The notes under the pieces: generated by a model
The model's database searches: none
Told to the model about the DNA's origin: nothing
The model's input: only the letters and a program-made list of their open reading frames with translations
From: Paralichthys olivaceus
Taxonomy: Eukaryota > Chordata > Actinopteri > Pleuronectiformes > Paralichthyidae
Direction of reading: 5' to 3'
Assembly: GCF_024713975.1 (NCBI RefSeq)
Contig: NC_091107.1
Location: 14,745,501-14,809,500 of the forward strand
Length of the DNA stretch: 64,000 nucleotides
Shown here: positions 1 through 48,199 of the stretch, one piece after another
How the letters are laid out: every line of letters starts with the position of its first letter
Position numbering within the stretch: position 1 is the stretch's first letter
Made by a program: the position numbers and the translations under genes

Positions 1-4958
<4,958 letters not shown>

Positions 4959-4961
4959 AAG

Positions 4962-7900
4962 GTGAGTCGTTTTGTTGTTGATTCTGACTTGAATTGGAAC
5001 GTTTTGAAATGTGGAATTGAATGAATTTATGTTTGAATGACTGTAAATATTGACGACATTGTGGCGGGTCAAGGATTTTAATAGGATCTGAACCAGGGGC
5101 CAGAAAGTTAATTGACCCAGAGGGGACAATTATCTGTCCAACATCCTTGAACAATTCCGGAGCTTTCATGTCGTCCAGCTTTATGTACATTCACTGGTAT
5201 AAATGAGTGAATGGTCAACATGTACATCATGAATTCTTTGTTTTTCACCATGTGTGCACACATGATGAAATCTGCTGTGTGTCTTCAATGTATGTTTGAT
5301 TAACTCATGATTGTTTTTCTCATAAAAAAACATATGATACAAACCTTGATGGAGGTTAGTATTGAATTCTGTCTTTACCTGGAAAATATCTGAATTGAAC
5401 CTCCTCCTTCACGCCAAAATTAGCGACTTAAAAAAAGGTCGAGTGAGTCCTTTCCCTTTGCCAGTAGAAACACTTCATTTTTTTCCCACGGTGCGTCAAT
5501 GTCAAAAACGCACTGAAAACTGAGGCGCTCTCTCACCTCGCTGTCTTTCAGAATTAGCACGTTCGCCCGGGTGACACGTTTTCATCATTGCCAATTGGAG
5601 CTGATAAAACCTGTATGTCTACCACAGAGTCATTTGACCCAGGAGTGAATGCCCATTGCATCCATTCCCATCGCAGACGTTAGTGGGTGATAAGTGGAAA
5701 AGCAGGTTTAGTGTCGTGGTGACAGCTGAAGATTTCTTTCCTGCATCTCATATTTGTCCTCTGCATCATGTCTTGGCTTTGCAGAGATGAAATGTGTCAA
5801 TTCCCACTGGTGCATCTGGATGGACACAGCCACTGTGTGTGACCCCGACACTTCGCGGCTGGCATCCCGGGAGCAACAGCCTTCCTTCTCATCAGCTTGG
5901 ACACAAGCCTACAAGTTAACAAGTGCTCATTTTGGGGTCGTGAGACCTGTCACACTAACAGAGGGCAATGACGCAACAGGACTTTTTGCTTCTGGAAACA
6001 TGGAAGTTGCCTCTTGTAGTGCCTTATGGAGCATTTCGGCGTCATGGCAATGCAATTCAAATTTAATTCACTTGAAAACAAACAAGAAAAAATCTGTGGA
6101 CGTTGGGCAAACCATTGCTTCAAATGACAATTAGATGAACTGTTGTAATTTTTTCTATTTTGAAGAAGCAGAAGAAGAAAAAAAAGCCATGATTTGCAAT
6201 CAAAACATCCTGGAGTACTTATTGAGTCACTGGAATCCTTTACTGACATATTTTGTGGTGAAATCTTGAGTTGGATAAATGTTATATTTAGTGAAGTAAA
6301 GTCATTTTCTTGTTTTACTATAAGACTATTTTCAGTGTCATAATATTTAGGACAAGCATCCATCAATAAGGATAAGTAACAATAAACCAGACGACATTTC
6401 GCCCCAGTTTTCATGCAGAAAATATCAATAATATGAAAGTAGTGGTCATCTTAGGTGGTGTTACTGTGGAAGCCTGAACGTACAACTGACTCTGTTTTCA
6501 CTTAGATGCTTGTTTTAAATCAACTTGCTGAGATTTGTTTTAACTGCCACACTTTTGCAACGGGACGGTTTTTTATTGACATGAGGTCGGCTTTTAATCA
6601 CTTGTGCCATACTTTTAAATTCAGAAGAATAAGAAAATCCTTTAGACGTAGGTGGCTGACCCCCTTTTCATGTAAGAGCATATTCAAAATGGTTTCACTG
6701 GGCTTATGGTTTACACTTTGTACACACTTAGAAGCTGCTCTTGTGTAAATGCAGTGTCTGCAGCTGTGGATCTTTCTGGTCAACGATAACACACCATGGC
6801 TTCTTTGGTTGTGATGAGCTGTCCGCTTCCGTGCATAATGCAGAGGCTGAGCTGGTGTACTGTACATTGAGGAGAGAGCTATGAATGAAACATTTGTCTA
6901 TTTGTATAAGTGAACTTTTTATAAAACTGAAGGGGGAAAAAAATGACAGAAAAAGGCTACAAACCATGTTCGCCTACATTTGTTTAGTATCTCAGACTTT
7001 CTCATCCTTTTTCCTCCCAGATAAAGTGCATGTGAATTTGGTGATAAGTTTTTTGCCAAAGTGCAAACTCCAGAACAGACCCTGGTTTATCGTCCGCTGA
7101 CGACATTAGATCCCCTTTGGTTTTTAGTTTCTCCAGTTCATTTGTAACAGTACCTCAGCCATGAGAGTTGCATGTATGGACACAATGAACCTCTGTGGAG
7201 AGGACATGTACAAAGGATTTTATTACATTTCCTTAATAAAAGCAGGTTTATATTCATCTTGTGTGCTCACGTCTTTTTTCCCTTCAATGGAGAAACACAA
7301 ACTAAGTGTGAATCTTATAGTCATTTGAGAAAACATTTGACAGAAAGAACTTTATCTGGTATAACTGCAGGGGAGACAGTTATTTGAGTTTCAACTGGAA
7401 AAAACGACAGATCCATTTAAACTCAAATAAAACTATCATAAGAAACTTGACCGTATATACTTGATAAATAAAATGCTAGGCTATAAACAAAATATACATA
7501 TACATGTTAAGTTTAAGTACAGGTCATTGACTAAAATTGTTTATTCAACAAGCCCAGAAACATTCCTGTGACTTAATAGATCACTTCCTTTTTAGTTGAT
7601 TTAAGAGCTCATTAAATACAGTGTTACTGCTGCATCATTTAGCATGTGACAAGGAGCTGGACCTAATAACAGAGTAAACAGAGATGACTTTAGATGTACA
7701 CTTGATGTAGAAAATACAGATGTTCTGGTTGAGTGACACTGGACTCATCTAAATGTATTTCTATCATTCAACCGTATCTGAGGTACAACCAGTAAAAATC
7801 TGTCTCTACAGCCGCTGAGTGACTTACTCTGTTTTATAAGTTTCCTGTTTGTGAAGAAGGAAATGAAGGTAAGAGACGATATGAAAGTGACACACTAGGA

Positions 7901-9866
7901 AAACTATTATTTATTGGTTTTTGTTTTTTAAAAAAACGCTTACACTCATTGAGTACAGCAGATAAAATCTCCAAAAGTCATTTTAAACAGTTGAGTTTGG
8001 AGTACAGAGTGTCGTTTTTTGTCAGATTTTTTTTTTACAATTCTACATTTGAAGGTTGAACAGGCATTTTTATAAATTATGTAAAAACCTGATTAACACA
8101 AAATCACAAAAGGACTGAAAGGGACATCAAAAAAAAAAGGAAAAAAAGAAATAACATGATGTGAATTTCATGTTACCCTCTTTATTATTGTACATAATAT
8201 ACAAACTGGTCCTTTGTAGAATTTATCACTTGTGCCTACTGTCTTACTCGGATTAAAAGGTGGAGATAAATAAATATAAGTATCTAATTATCTCAAAAAG
8301 GATATGAGGTAAGTGAGTATGGAAAGCATGTTAACTCCAATAAAACGAGCAAAAAGCAAAGCCTGACAACGTACAAAAAATACAAATGTTCAAGCATAAG
8401 ATTTTTGAATCATGACCAGATCCTTCCAGACAATTCGTACAGTAACCACTTGTTCCAATTAGAATAACAATGACATAGTGAAGAGCAGCACATTGTGCCC
8501 ATACTGAATACGAAAAAAAGAAAAATACATATTGCAGCAGATTCACGGTATAAGTGGAAAAATAACAAGTGGAGTTGAAATAACTACAGCTAGCGACACC
8601 CGGGAGGGGAGTTTACAGAAAAAACAACACAGGCAGAGAATGAGAGTACGAGTTAACAACATGGTACAGGTGGCGGAGCAGATAAAAGCACAGCTTCTCC
8701 AGTTCTGCTGCGGATCAGAGAGAGAAAGTGCATCAAACACTGAGAATACATCGTCCTTTTAAGAGCTGTTTGCCAAGAATCTGAATGCATCTTACCTTCA
8801 CTGATTAGTGCACATTATCTGTGCTTGTCAGAGGATTTATGAGTGTGATTGTTAAGGTAAAATGTGAAATAATCCAAGACTGAAATGCTGACAACTGCTG
8901 AATTATTGAAAAAATATATTTTGGCATAAAACAGTCGAGTCTTTCAGCTTCCAGGATACTTCTCTTTTCAGACTGCGTATCAGAAGGGTGTGAACCAATA
9001 AACTTGTGATGTCTATCAGGAACTTTTCCATTACAGGAAACGACAAAATTAGAAACAGAGGGGCTTTCTAAAATGGTGGTTGTTGAAGACAGAAATGAGC
9101 AGCTGAATGCTCAAATTCGACAATCAAATTCATTTGAATCTCTATAAACAGATTCTGACTGGGAATATGCAGAATCTGTAGGCGGGGGACAAGAATTTGG
9201 AGTCTTCTGGTTTCTGTTTCATGTCTGACCAATCACATTTGAGCAGGATTTGTTTGCCAGCAATTAAACTGTCCGTGTGGAGAGCAACCGAGGCGGAACA
9301 CACGGACCGAAGAACATCAGCTATCTGCTTTTTCATTTATCAACATTCACATAGCTGTTAATAGAGAGTAGCAAAAATGCCGACCGGACCTAAAACACCT
9401 ACAAAACACATTCTAAACAGTGTTCGACAAACCGAAGATGGAGTCTTGGCTCAGGGAACAGCTGAAGACACCTGAAGCCCCAAAATATTTGCCGTCGTCC
9501 CCTGACGCTAATTTGACATCACACGATAGCCGATGGGCTCCGAGACTGTTTTAGATGGGAGGTCTTATTTGCAACATGTAAAATGGTGTCTTAAGCACGC
9601 TTAGTTATTTCATCTGAGTGTGTTCAGTGACATAAAACAGATGAACATGGAAGTAATAGTCTCATAATGCAAACTATTAAGTACTGTGAGCAGCTGAACG
9701 TTACTGAACACTTTCAAACAATGATACATAAGAACGTTTTCAAAACAAGCTCACTCAGCCTGCGATGACCAAACATGCGAAAAATATTCAGCAACTTTTA
9801 ATATTAAAATATTCACACTTGAAACTACAAATAAACCAGAATTTTGATTGAGGTGTTCCTCTATGT
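4962..9866. other. convergent 3' regions of gria3 (+) and thoc2 (-)
   Basis: 4.9 kb with no recognisable coding exon, lying between two stop codons that face each other. The stretch should contain both 3'UTRs. Plus-strand AATAAA signals occur at 7235-7240 and near 7426 and 7464, candidates for gria3. Minus-strand AATAAA (TTTATT on +) occurs at 8181-8186, 7910-7915 and 7540-7545, candidates for thoc2. I cannot tell which are used. Open frames of 60-150 codons here have no family resemblance. Confidence 0.6.
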
Positions 9867-28705
<18,839 letters not shown>

Positions 28706-28810
28706 CTTCCATACACACAGCCCGGATGTCTAGCTCATCAAGGCGCACACAGGGTCAAATGTGGTAGCTAGCCGCTGCTAACTGCTAGCCGAGCGCTGCA
28801 TGGTGGGAAA

Positions 28811-31235
28811 GAGCAGGTCTGAAGGCTTTGTTAGCAGAGAACTCAGTGTTCTGAGAGGAGCTGCTGCTGATCCACTACTGTGAAGGGTGTCTCACTACTG
28901 TGCTAGTTTAAATGCATTCAAGCAGCATTCAACAACACAAGGCTTTATTTTCTACTTGAGGAGAGCTTCCTGAATTCAACAGTTTAATAGCACAGCCTTG
29001 GCTTCCAAAATCCTCCCCTGCTTATTGAATGTGTAGAATATATATGTGGAAAATATTGCATCTATGAATCATAGGTGACGGTTTTAGATATTCAAAGAGT
29101 AACTTGAATACGTTCTTCCTGTATATCCTTCAACACTTCAATTTGAAGTATGGCTCCACAGCCTCGTTCTTTACATCCTCACACTGACGCAGAAAGCTTC
29201 TTCATCTCCAGACATTCATACAAATCTTAAAGGATGCAATGGGCACTTTGTCAATAGAATAAAAACACAAATTTAATATAGACAAATATTTAAATATGTG
29301 TAAACATACAGATGTATGCACATTTTCAGCAGTTCAATGCAAAACAGAAAAACAAAACGATTGATGTTCATTTACAGGCAATTCTAAGATGTATTTCTCA
29401 TCTGCCTAACATGAATATATGGTAATGTTTAAGACCATGTGATGGGTTTCTCTAGGTTATAGTGAGATCGTGAGGAAATGATAGAGATTTCTTTGTAACT
29501 ACAACATGGATACACTCTTCTTTCCATAAAATATCAATCTGCCAACCAGGCCAACACACAGAGGGAAAGAAATATCACAACAATCCACTTAAAGACAAAC
29601 AAACCAACGCACTGTATGCATAATTGCAAATTAGTAGGTTAACTCTGAATAGTTACATTCTATCTCTTTATGCTTTCCCTAAAATTCCAAGCAAGCAGAA
29701 ACTGCAATTATAAAATGAGCACCGATTCACAATATATTACACATTTGTAATTGTATAATAAACAATTCTGATACTATAATATTTTACTAAAGAACTATAA
29801 ATTTATAATAATCCTATAACTCTTACACACGCAACAGTGGTACACCAATAAATTGGCTTTTTGATAGAATCCTCTGCACACTTGCAAACTGGAAAATAAA
29901 AATAAAACAGGAAAAAATCAATTCACACCCTCAACCATTTTCAAACCCTTTCTTTTAAAGATCCCAATTATGGCATGTCTGTGTTATTAGATCTTAGATA
30001 ATATACAGTGGAGAAACATATTCAAGATATACAAGAGATTATATGTTTACGGTCAAACTTTTATGTATGACACTGTGAATACTCCCAATATTAAAAAATT
30101 ATTTTAGATGCAGCCATCAGTTGTCAAATTACTACATTTGAGCAACTGCAGTTACTCTGTCACCCATTCGTTAAAGAGAGATGAAAATAAAATACAAACA
30201 GCAGGCCATATCTAAAGTAACCTAATCATTTCCATAAAAAGGATTATTTCAGCATCTATGTGAAATAACATGATTAGAAACCATTAATTTACATTTGATT
30301 GTCATTACAAAATATCTATAAATCAAAGTCATCTACAAGGTAAAAAAGCAGAACACATACATTTCTAAAAAATACCATCACAAAGAAATCTGAGAATGCC
30401 ATATATCATTTGTGGCAAGGCCTTTGAACAGTATGAGACGCCAGTTCACATTATACTTTACTGTGTACATGTTTCAATATATGGCTACATGCCATGCGAA
30501 AATATACAGTTTAAAAATACACTGGATGAACACAATATCATAAACAGCTTCACAATGTAATGCAGTCCAATTCAATAGCCCTGAAATTAATGCTGATTTT
30601 TATTGAAGCTTATGTTCAATTTCTGTTCAGAGAGGCGTTGATTGAAGCCCATGATTATCTTTAAAAATATGGCTATAAAATCACCAAAGAACTGAATTAA
30701 CACCCCCGTGACAAAGTTCAGTGTCGTTATAGTGTGCAACAACAAATGAGCGCTACAAACATCATTAAGGTAGTTTAATTTTGCAGGGATATTTTAGTTT
30801 TATCTACAGGTGTCCATGAAATTGTGTTCACCTCACCTGTATATTGGCCACTATGTATTTACATCAGACAATTTTTGTCTACTCAATTAAAAAGATTAAA
30901 GGTACATATTATTAATTTGAATTTCAGTCTGTTTATCGTCCCCTCACCATTCACCTGCAATATGTCTGTACTGGCACTTTTATCAACCCAAATAGCGTCA
31001 CCTTAGTTAAAGCTAACATCAAAAACACAAACACTCCTCCTGCAGCGTGACAGAAGTATGGTGTGTGAAAATATCAGAATAAAATTCAAATTCAAGCTCT
31101 CCCTCAGAGTTTTAACAAAGTGTTGTTGAGGCAAACATTGGTGTCTCGCAAACCATTTAGAAAAGTCCATTTGGCTCCATCCTGATTTTCACGCATCTTC
31201 TGAGGATTTTGATGACTCACTGTCCATCCTTTTTT
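28811..31235 (-). other. stag2 3' flank / 3'UTR and thoc2 upstream spacer
   Basis: 2.4 kb of AT-rich DNA between the stag2 stop and the thoc2 promoter, with both genes reading leftward. Minus-strand AATAAA signals occur at 30598-30603 and 28944-28949; using the second would end stag2 about 240 bp upstream of the thoc2 start codon. I see no BIR- or RING-type open frame, so xiap, which separates these genes in human, is not here. Confidence 0.6.
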
Positions 31236-42006
<10,771 letters not shown>

Positions 42007-42092
42007 TTCTTTAACATTTTCTGGCTCTGCTGGTGGAGGAGATGCCTCTACTGCTCTGGACTCCAAACAAGATGGTATCTCTTCAACTGCAC

Positions 42093-44621
42093 CTGGAAAA
42101 TAAGACAAATGAGAAGAGTGCGTTCATTAAAGACTACACTGACACAACACCAAATCAAAGTAGGTTCAGTTTCAAGAACCCATGTAATCCCCAGAAAGGG
42201 TGAAAGACAATATGTTTTATTTCCTATAGCAGACGTCAGGACATAAGATGCACCAGCTTGCTTTAAACTCCTCAGTGATATGAAGCCTGTCGACAATGCA
42301 GAGATATTATTAATTACTGTGGCTCATCGAAGGTCAGCTCAGCAATAACTACACTGACAGTAAAGTACGACAGCTTGTAAGAGTCACGTGCCTGTGAAAC
42401 ACATAAGACATCCCTGAATGCTCTTTTTAACAGTGAGGTGGTGGCTTTCAGGCGATGCATGGAAACTACAGAGAAAACAATGTCTGTGCAGGTGACAGAT
42501 TTCTCTCAGTGTGGCAGTTGTTAAGTTTTGCTCACAAGCTCAACGCTTTTCGATATTATCCCTTCATTGTAACTATTTTCGTTTATTCTTATGGAAGAAC
42601 TAACAGTTTCATTGCTCATAAAACATTTGCAAACCCCTAACATAGCACAGTTGTAAATAATACAAATAAATGCGGGCTGAATTCCAGTTCTGGTATTGTG
42701 CATGTTGGCTCTCTGTCATACTGTCGCTGATGACTTGGATACTTGAACAGAGCGGAGCCATTGTTTATGTTATTGGTAAAACTGTTTTCCCAGCGATGTC
42801 AAAATGTCCAATGTGAAAAGGGCCATTAATAAAATGATGTTTTCAGCCTAATGTGCAGATGTGATGCTTTAACATTCTTTACAGAAAACAATTACTTGAT
42901 TAATCTCAAGTGAATAACTGCAGAAGTAAATGATAATTAGATGGAGCCCTGCTTTATTCTTACAGCATGTTCAGAGCTCCTCTCAACAACCAACATTTAC
43001 ATACAGGCTTAATGGAGACGGATCACTCATTCACTTCCACTCAATTATTTTACAGAGAACTCAGAGGTGCTGCTTCTACCTCGAACTGTGCAGACAATTC
43101 AGAGCTTGTGTTATTTATGGCTCCCACACTCCACATCTCAGATTAAAGATAACACATTTCAATACAAATAAGAACCAGTAGGTAATGCTTGTATGCAATA
43201 AAACTGAGGTAGATCAAGTATGCGTTATACCTCCTCACCAAACTCACACAAAGCATTATATTGATATATATTGGACTTTTGTTGTATTGCTATTAATGAA
43301 CATTAGCACTCTGTGACATGAGGTAGATTGTAAAGTAATTCAATATTATACTTCCTCACTGTATTTGCACATTGCATGATAATGATATATATTTAACCTT
43401 TGTTCGACTGCAATTCATCACAATTATAATAATAATGTTATCATAATAATAATATTGTTTAATTGCCTGGCCCTAGTACAGATTCTGTATGGCTACACAA
43501 CAATTGTTTAATCAAGCTGATTTTCATATAAGGCCATTAAGGGAGTTTTTGCAGTTGGGCAATGGAAATTGATTTCATGACTACTTAAAAAAAAAAAATC
43601 CCCCCCCCCCTTTTTTTTTTTGAGAGGTGAATTGCTCATAGACTGTATATAAAGAGGAATTGCCACATACAGAATGGGGATATTGTGTAGTGTTACACGT
43701 GGTGGACACGGACACACACGCAGGCAGGCAGGTGGTGTGTGTTGATCCTGTCCCACTGTTAGATCTGAACTGACCTCTTGACCCAGAGCTGGAGACAAAC
43801 TGTACAGAAGAAGACAGACAGGTGGTTTGAACTCTACCACGCGGTTATGTGACAGACGCACTGAAGCACCGACACTAAATCTACAATCATTTCTTGCTGA
43901 CTGACACAACATTTAAACCTGGACTGTAAATGTGACGCTGTTGTTCTTCACAGTCCTGTGACCATAAATGCTAATGCGTACTCCGTCAATGCAACCAGAT
44001 ATGTACAAGTTACACAGTGTCCTCACAAGTATGTATAACTGCCCGATGTGATTGGAAACCTCTGATGTGAAATAAGTACACCCTAGTCGATTGTGGCACG
44101 CGCAGTTGTAGACTTCCGAACTCCGACCAGCACCACAGATGTTTGTGAGGCTGCTGCAGCCTCCTGTCCGCTCGTCGCTTCCTGACGTGTCGTCGTCTCT
44201 GCTACGACGGTCGAGCAGCTCCCAGCCTAAAGCTAATCTTGCTGTGATGTGACGTTAGCCGATATATTATGTAGCCGCCGGTACACGCCGTCGTTAGCTT
44301 CTTAATTCGTAGCGAGCCGCTAACGTTTAGATTTAGATCCACGTTGAGATTTCGACTCAATCACAGCTTCGGTTTCGTCGTTAGCATGACTAGCATTGCT
44401 ATTAGCTGTGGTCGGCTAACGACACCCCTGCTTCTCACAAACTGGAAGCTTTGCTCTCCCTGATCAATGAAGTCGATTTTAATTTACTCGGGGGTAGAAA
44501 GTGGCATTTCTGTGTGAAGGACTCCAGTTGACAGAGCTGTGTAGCCGAGCGGCTAGCACAGCAGCATCAGTGACAAACTCCCTGGATGTTAACATTCGCT
44601 ATCCGCCATTTTACAACTTAC
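42093..44621 (-). other. stag2: stag2 intron 1 (5'UTR intron)
   Basis: 2.5 kb between the likely non-coding first exon and the first coding exon. The left part is AT-rich. From about 44100 it becomes CpG-rich, with many GTTAGC/GCTAAC words. A homopolymer block lies at 43587-43621. No coding exon was seen. Confidence 0.6.
43587..43621. repeat. A12-T-C11-T11 homopolymer block
   Basis: Consecutive runs of A, C and T form a purine-to-pyrimidine switch. It is prone to slippage and sequencing error. Confidence 0.9.
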
Positions 44622-44790
44622 CTTGTTTTAAATCAAAGACGGACTAAAAGCAAATATTCCAAACGTTGCGGACTTTGCAAAGATGCTCTCGTCAGTGTCC
44701 TGCACAAACTGTCATTTCCCAAACCTCAGAAACTGTGGTTTAATGTGCTAGCTAGCGTAAGGAGGCTCCTTGGTGGCTAACATAGCAAGG
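44100..44790 (-). promoter_or_regulatory. stag2: stag2 promoter region and probable non-coding exon 1
   Basis: A strong donor (CAAG/GTAAGT) at 44621/44622 on the minus strand ends a probable non-coding first exon reaching up to about 44780. Ten bases into the intron is AAAATGGCGGAT (44602-44613 region), a good YY1-type site, as is usual just downstream of housekeeping start sites. The flanks are rich in GCTAGC and GTTAGC words, as at thoc2. The exact start site is unknown. Confidence 0.5.
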
Positions 44791-46201
44791 TACACTTTGT
44801 ATTTGCGTTGTTATGAATGCAGCACACACACCACCTGTCGGCGGCACCGGGAACTGCTGGTCATATCACATCCTGTCCGTCAGTGCTGATCCCTGCAGGA
44901 CACACACCACACTGTACACACGAACTGTACACACACACTACACACACACTTTACACACACACTGTACACACACACTGTACACACACTACACACACTGTAC
45001 ACACACTCACTATATACACTCTTACCATACACATTCTAAATCTACACACACTCACTATATACTCTCTTACTATACATTCTCTCACTATACACACGCTCAA
45101 TATACACACACACTATATACGCTCTTACTACACGCTCACTGTTTTGGATTATTCTCGTCAAAATAAAAACATCCATGTCTGAACTTTAGATGAGTCCCAA
45201 ATGTAGTAATGTGTTGCAGGAACATTTCTAGCCCCACAAATGTTTATATTCCAAAGGTAATAAAAGCAGTTTTTTTTCTAGCTATATAGTGAATTTAAAT
45301 TTTTGTTTTGATCAGAGCCTAAAGGTCTTTATCCCAAATACATGGTGTCCCCATTCAGCCCGATTGATTCAGACAAATTCATAACAAAAATGCAAAAAAT
45401 AGAACATGTTTGTCTTTTTGAAAGATGAAATGTTTACCTCATATTTATTCAACTTTTACCCAGCAACTACTTCTGATTGGACAAAGCGTAATGCGTATGC
45501 ATTAGTTAGAATAGATCAATATTATTTCCTCCATATATGTAAAAAGGATCCATAAAATATTTGCATGTGTAGATAATATTTATTGTTGGGCAGTTGTAAA
45601 AGATAAGATAAGATGTTGTAAAAGTTATATGGTGCAGGAGTTTACAGTAGGTCATAATCACTAATATATAGAAATAGTTTTAATAATAATATTAGCATTA
45701 TATAGCTTTCAGAGACAATTATTAAAAGTAAGAAATTATAAATTTCAATGTCTCTGCGGTCAGTTGTTACAGTTTGTTATTTTTTAATTTATTCATTTTG
45801 CATAGTTCTCTTTTTTGGAAGTGTCAGAGTTATGTCATTCTTACAAAGATAGACAGACCTCCATAGACCTGAAAACTCCATTGATTATTTAAACTCTGTA
45901 TTAATACTACCAATAATACTATTAATACCATAACACCAATACTAATATTATTATGGGCAATATTCACACCAAGACTGATCCAAACATTTTGATTTCAATA
46001 GCTTTACTTGATGAGATCGTAATTATTCTTTTCAGGTGATGGGTCACAATGCACAAGCTGTAAAAGGTTTTGCCCCTAGAACCTTTCATTTACTTCTTGC
46101 TGCAAAATGTCTTCGTTCAAAGGGAGGCCAAAATGAAACTCTACAATGACATAATCTTGGGGGAAAGAACTTGCTCTTTACACATTTGACAGCTTTGACA
46201 T
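44791..46201. other. intergenic spacer between stag2 and ependymin
   Basis: Contains the TACACA minisatellite at 44901-45136 and then about 1 kb of AT-rich DNA in which I see no gene. The 117-121 codon open frames at 44813-45182 are translations of the tandem repeat. Confidence 0.65.
44901..45136. repeat. CA-rich minisatellite (TACACACACACTG-like units)
   Basis: Irregular repeats of TACACACACAC with CTG, CTA or CTT junctions, becoming CTCACTATATACA units toward the right end. Confidence 0.85.
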
Positions 46202-46207
46202 TTTATT
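46202..46207 (-). terminator. epd: probable ependymin polyadenylation signal
   Basis: AATAAA on the minus strand, 150 nt downstream of the ependymin stop codon. Confidence 0.6.
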
Positions 46208-46356
46208 GTTCCATTAATCATATCTGACAGGTTTTGTAAGGAGGACCAACTTGACAAGTCACCAACTGTTAGTGATTATGACTACATCTATAATGCATGT
46301 TATATCTTGTGTCCCCCTCATTACATCAAAATGTAATTCTGCTGGTGACACCTCAT

Positions 46357-48082
46357 CTACATGAACTCATTGAGGAAGCTGTTCACTGTCCCTTCAGGCG
46401 TCTCCTCCACAGGCAGTCCCTGGCAAAAGGAAGGCACCACGAGGAGATCAGGATCCTTGATCTCGTTTTCAACGTCCAAAAGGCTGCGAGAAAATGATAT
46501 AAACATTACATGGAGATCTTTCAAGGACAAGCATTATAACCTCTGCAGCCAGTGGATATAATACAATTGCATACACATCCTTGGAATGTTGATTACCAAT
46601 TTAAAAAAAAAAGAAGACGCCAACCTGAACATGACTGTTGTTTCGTCCAAGTACATTGTGAACACAGGCAAACATCCCATGGTTACAGACATGGAGTAGA
46701 AGCCTGAAAAAGAGAAAGATAGAAACAACAAAGTCAGGAAAGACACACACAAAGAGTCACAAAAAAGTCACATTATTTTACAGCACCTGCCCGACCTTTC
46801 GTGAATGGCATTGATCCTACCCACGCGTTGATCTTTAATCCCTCCCCTTCAATGGATGGATTCCCGCTGTTTACCGTAGCCAGAAACCTGGCGTCATCAG
46901 GAATTTGTAAAGGATGGATGGTGCATTGCAAAGCCTTTTTCTCACAGGTCTGGTTTTTGCTGTCAATCTCATAGAATACTCCCTGCCAGACGTAGACACA
47001 GATTCAAAGATCAGGGTGCAAAACCAGGTGAGTTGTGACATTTATTCAAATGAAAAAAACTTTCTTTACCTCTTCAAAAAACATCAGCAGATCCAAACTT
47101 AGTGAGGCGTTTACGAAGTTGCTCTCGTTTGATCTGAACCGTAGTTTCTTGCCCATCGAGTCATAAGTGAATGCACCAAATGCTCTCATTTCACCCTTTA
47201 TTTTCACCTGGAGTCATTCAACAACAAACAGTTCATTCAGAGAGAAAAGAGAGATGGTTTGATTCTATATTTCCAGTTCTTGTCCTGGTGCTATAAAAAG
47301 TTTTCACAAAATGAACAAGACAAAACTCACCGCAGACATGAATCCTGTCATGTTAGGTGAATCTGAAAAGACAACAGTTGGTTAAAGGCAGGGCTGCTGC
47401 TAGTCATTTGGGTGCTCTAGGCATAATTGCTTTGCGCCCCCCCTCAACATTTTTTCAAATAAAATAAAACAACAAATATTTGTATAAAAATGTATTTGCA
47501 TAAGTATTTGTAAGAAAAACAGAAATGTTCTATTAGTATTTAAATAAGTATTTGAAATAACAACCTTCTTCAATAAAATAAACCAAAGAATAACATTTTA
47601 ATATCACTGTTATACTCTTGATCAAATTAGATAAATATAAAACAGGACTACACAATTGGTCACACAAAACAGAGGAAAAGTTAAAACTCTGCAGAAGACA
47701 GTTTATATTGCAGTACTGAACAGGCAGTAGTTGCATGAAGCTCTACAGATGCACACATCTGCATTTCATTCTGGGGCAGGGGACCCAAGCAGACATGCAG
47801 AGCTCCTCCGCATGGAGCCACAGGCAGTGTCAGTTGCAAAGCAACATCCAAGCAACATTCTGTACTCCTTTGACACATTCTTAAGCTGAAAAAAAATGAC
47901 TGGTTTCTAATGACTCAAAAAGGAAATCTGTGATCTACAAAGCTACTTTAAACTCAAAATGAATTAACAATACAGGAATCAAATTGACAGAACCACAAAT
48001 TCTTACGACAAGGCTGATGGTGATCTGCATGTGTGGTGGCAGTCAAGCACACGAGGATGACCAGCGTGACAGCTGCATACAT
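46357..48082 (-). CDS. epd: ependymin family secreted glycoprotein, complete
   Basis: Six exons (48007-48082, 47331-47362, 47070-47207, 46787-46982, 46625-46703, 46357-46483) join in phase to 648 nt, 215 aa, the usual ependymin length. It begins with a signal peptide (MYAAVTLVILVCLTATTHA). Family hallmarks are FEEGVFYEIDSKNQTC, YSMSVTMGCLPV and the C-terminal PSFCQGLPVEETPEG. Five cysteines lie after the signal peptide, and four N-glycosylation sequons are visible (NMT, NES, NAS, NQT). Ependymins are extracellular, calcium- and collagen-interacting glycoproteins, abundant in fish brain fluid. The TATA box at 48174-48180 and the AATAAA at 46202 define a compact transcript. It could be epd itself or an epd-like paralogue; six coding exons and length fit either. 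Confidence 0.93.
47388..47460. repeat. possible interspersed repeat in epd intron 1
   Basis: The phrase 'gggtgctctaggcataattgctttgcgcccccc' resembles the edge of common fish interspersed repeats. Ends and family are undetermined. Confidence 0.3.
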
Positions 48083-48173
48083 TTTCCTGGTCCAGAGGGA
48101 GTCACAAAACAATATCTGAGATGTCAAAAAACAACCGTAAGTGCATCTGGCTTCCAGTTGAATCTATCGCTGC

Positions 48174-48180
48174 TTTTATA
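48174..48180 (-). promoter_or_regulatory. epd: ependymin TATA box
   Basis: CCTATAAAAGCAGC on the minus strand, 92 bp upstream of the start codon, which places transcription initiation near 48145 with a 5'UTR of about 60 nt. The well-formed TATA box contrasts with the TATA-less CpG promoters of thoc2 and stag2 and suits a tissue-restricted gene. Confidence 0.7.
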
Positions 48181-48199
48181 GGACTGCAGGATGCTGCAG

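Noticed and set aside
5754..6414. 126- and 154-codon frames on opposite strands between gria3 and thoc2
   Set aside because: Low plausibility: no domain, no splice context, overlapping on both strands in AT-rich DNA.
44813..45182. Two overlapping + frames of 117-121 codons rich in His, Thr and Tyr
   Set aside because: They are translations of the TACACA minisatellite in different frames; no splice or family signal.
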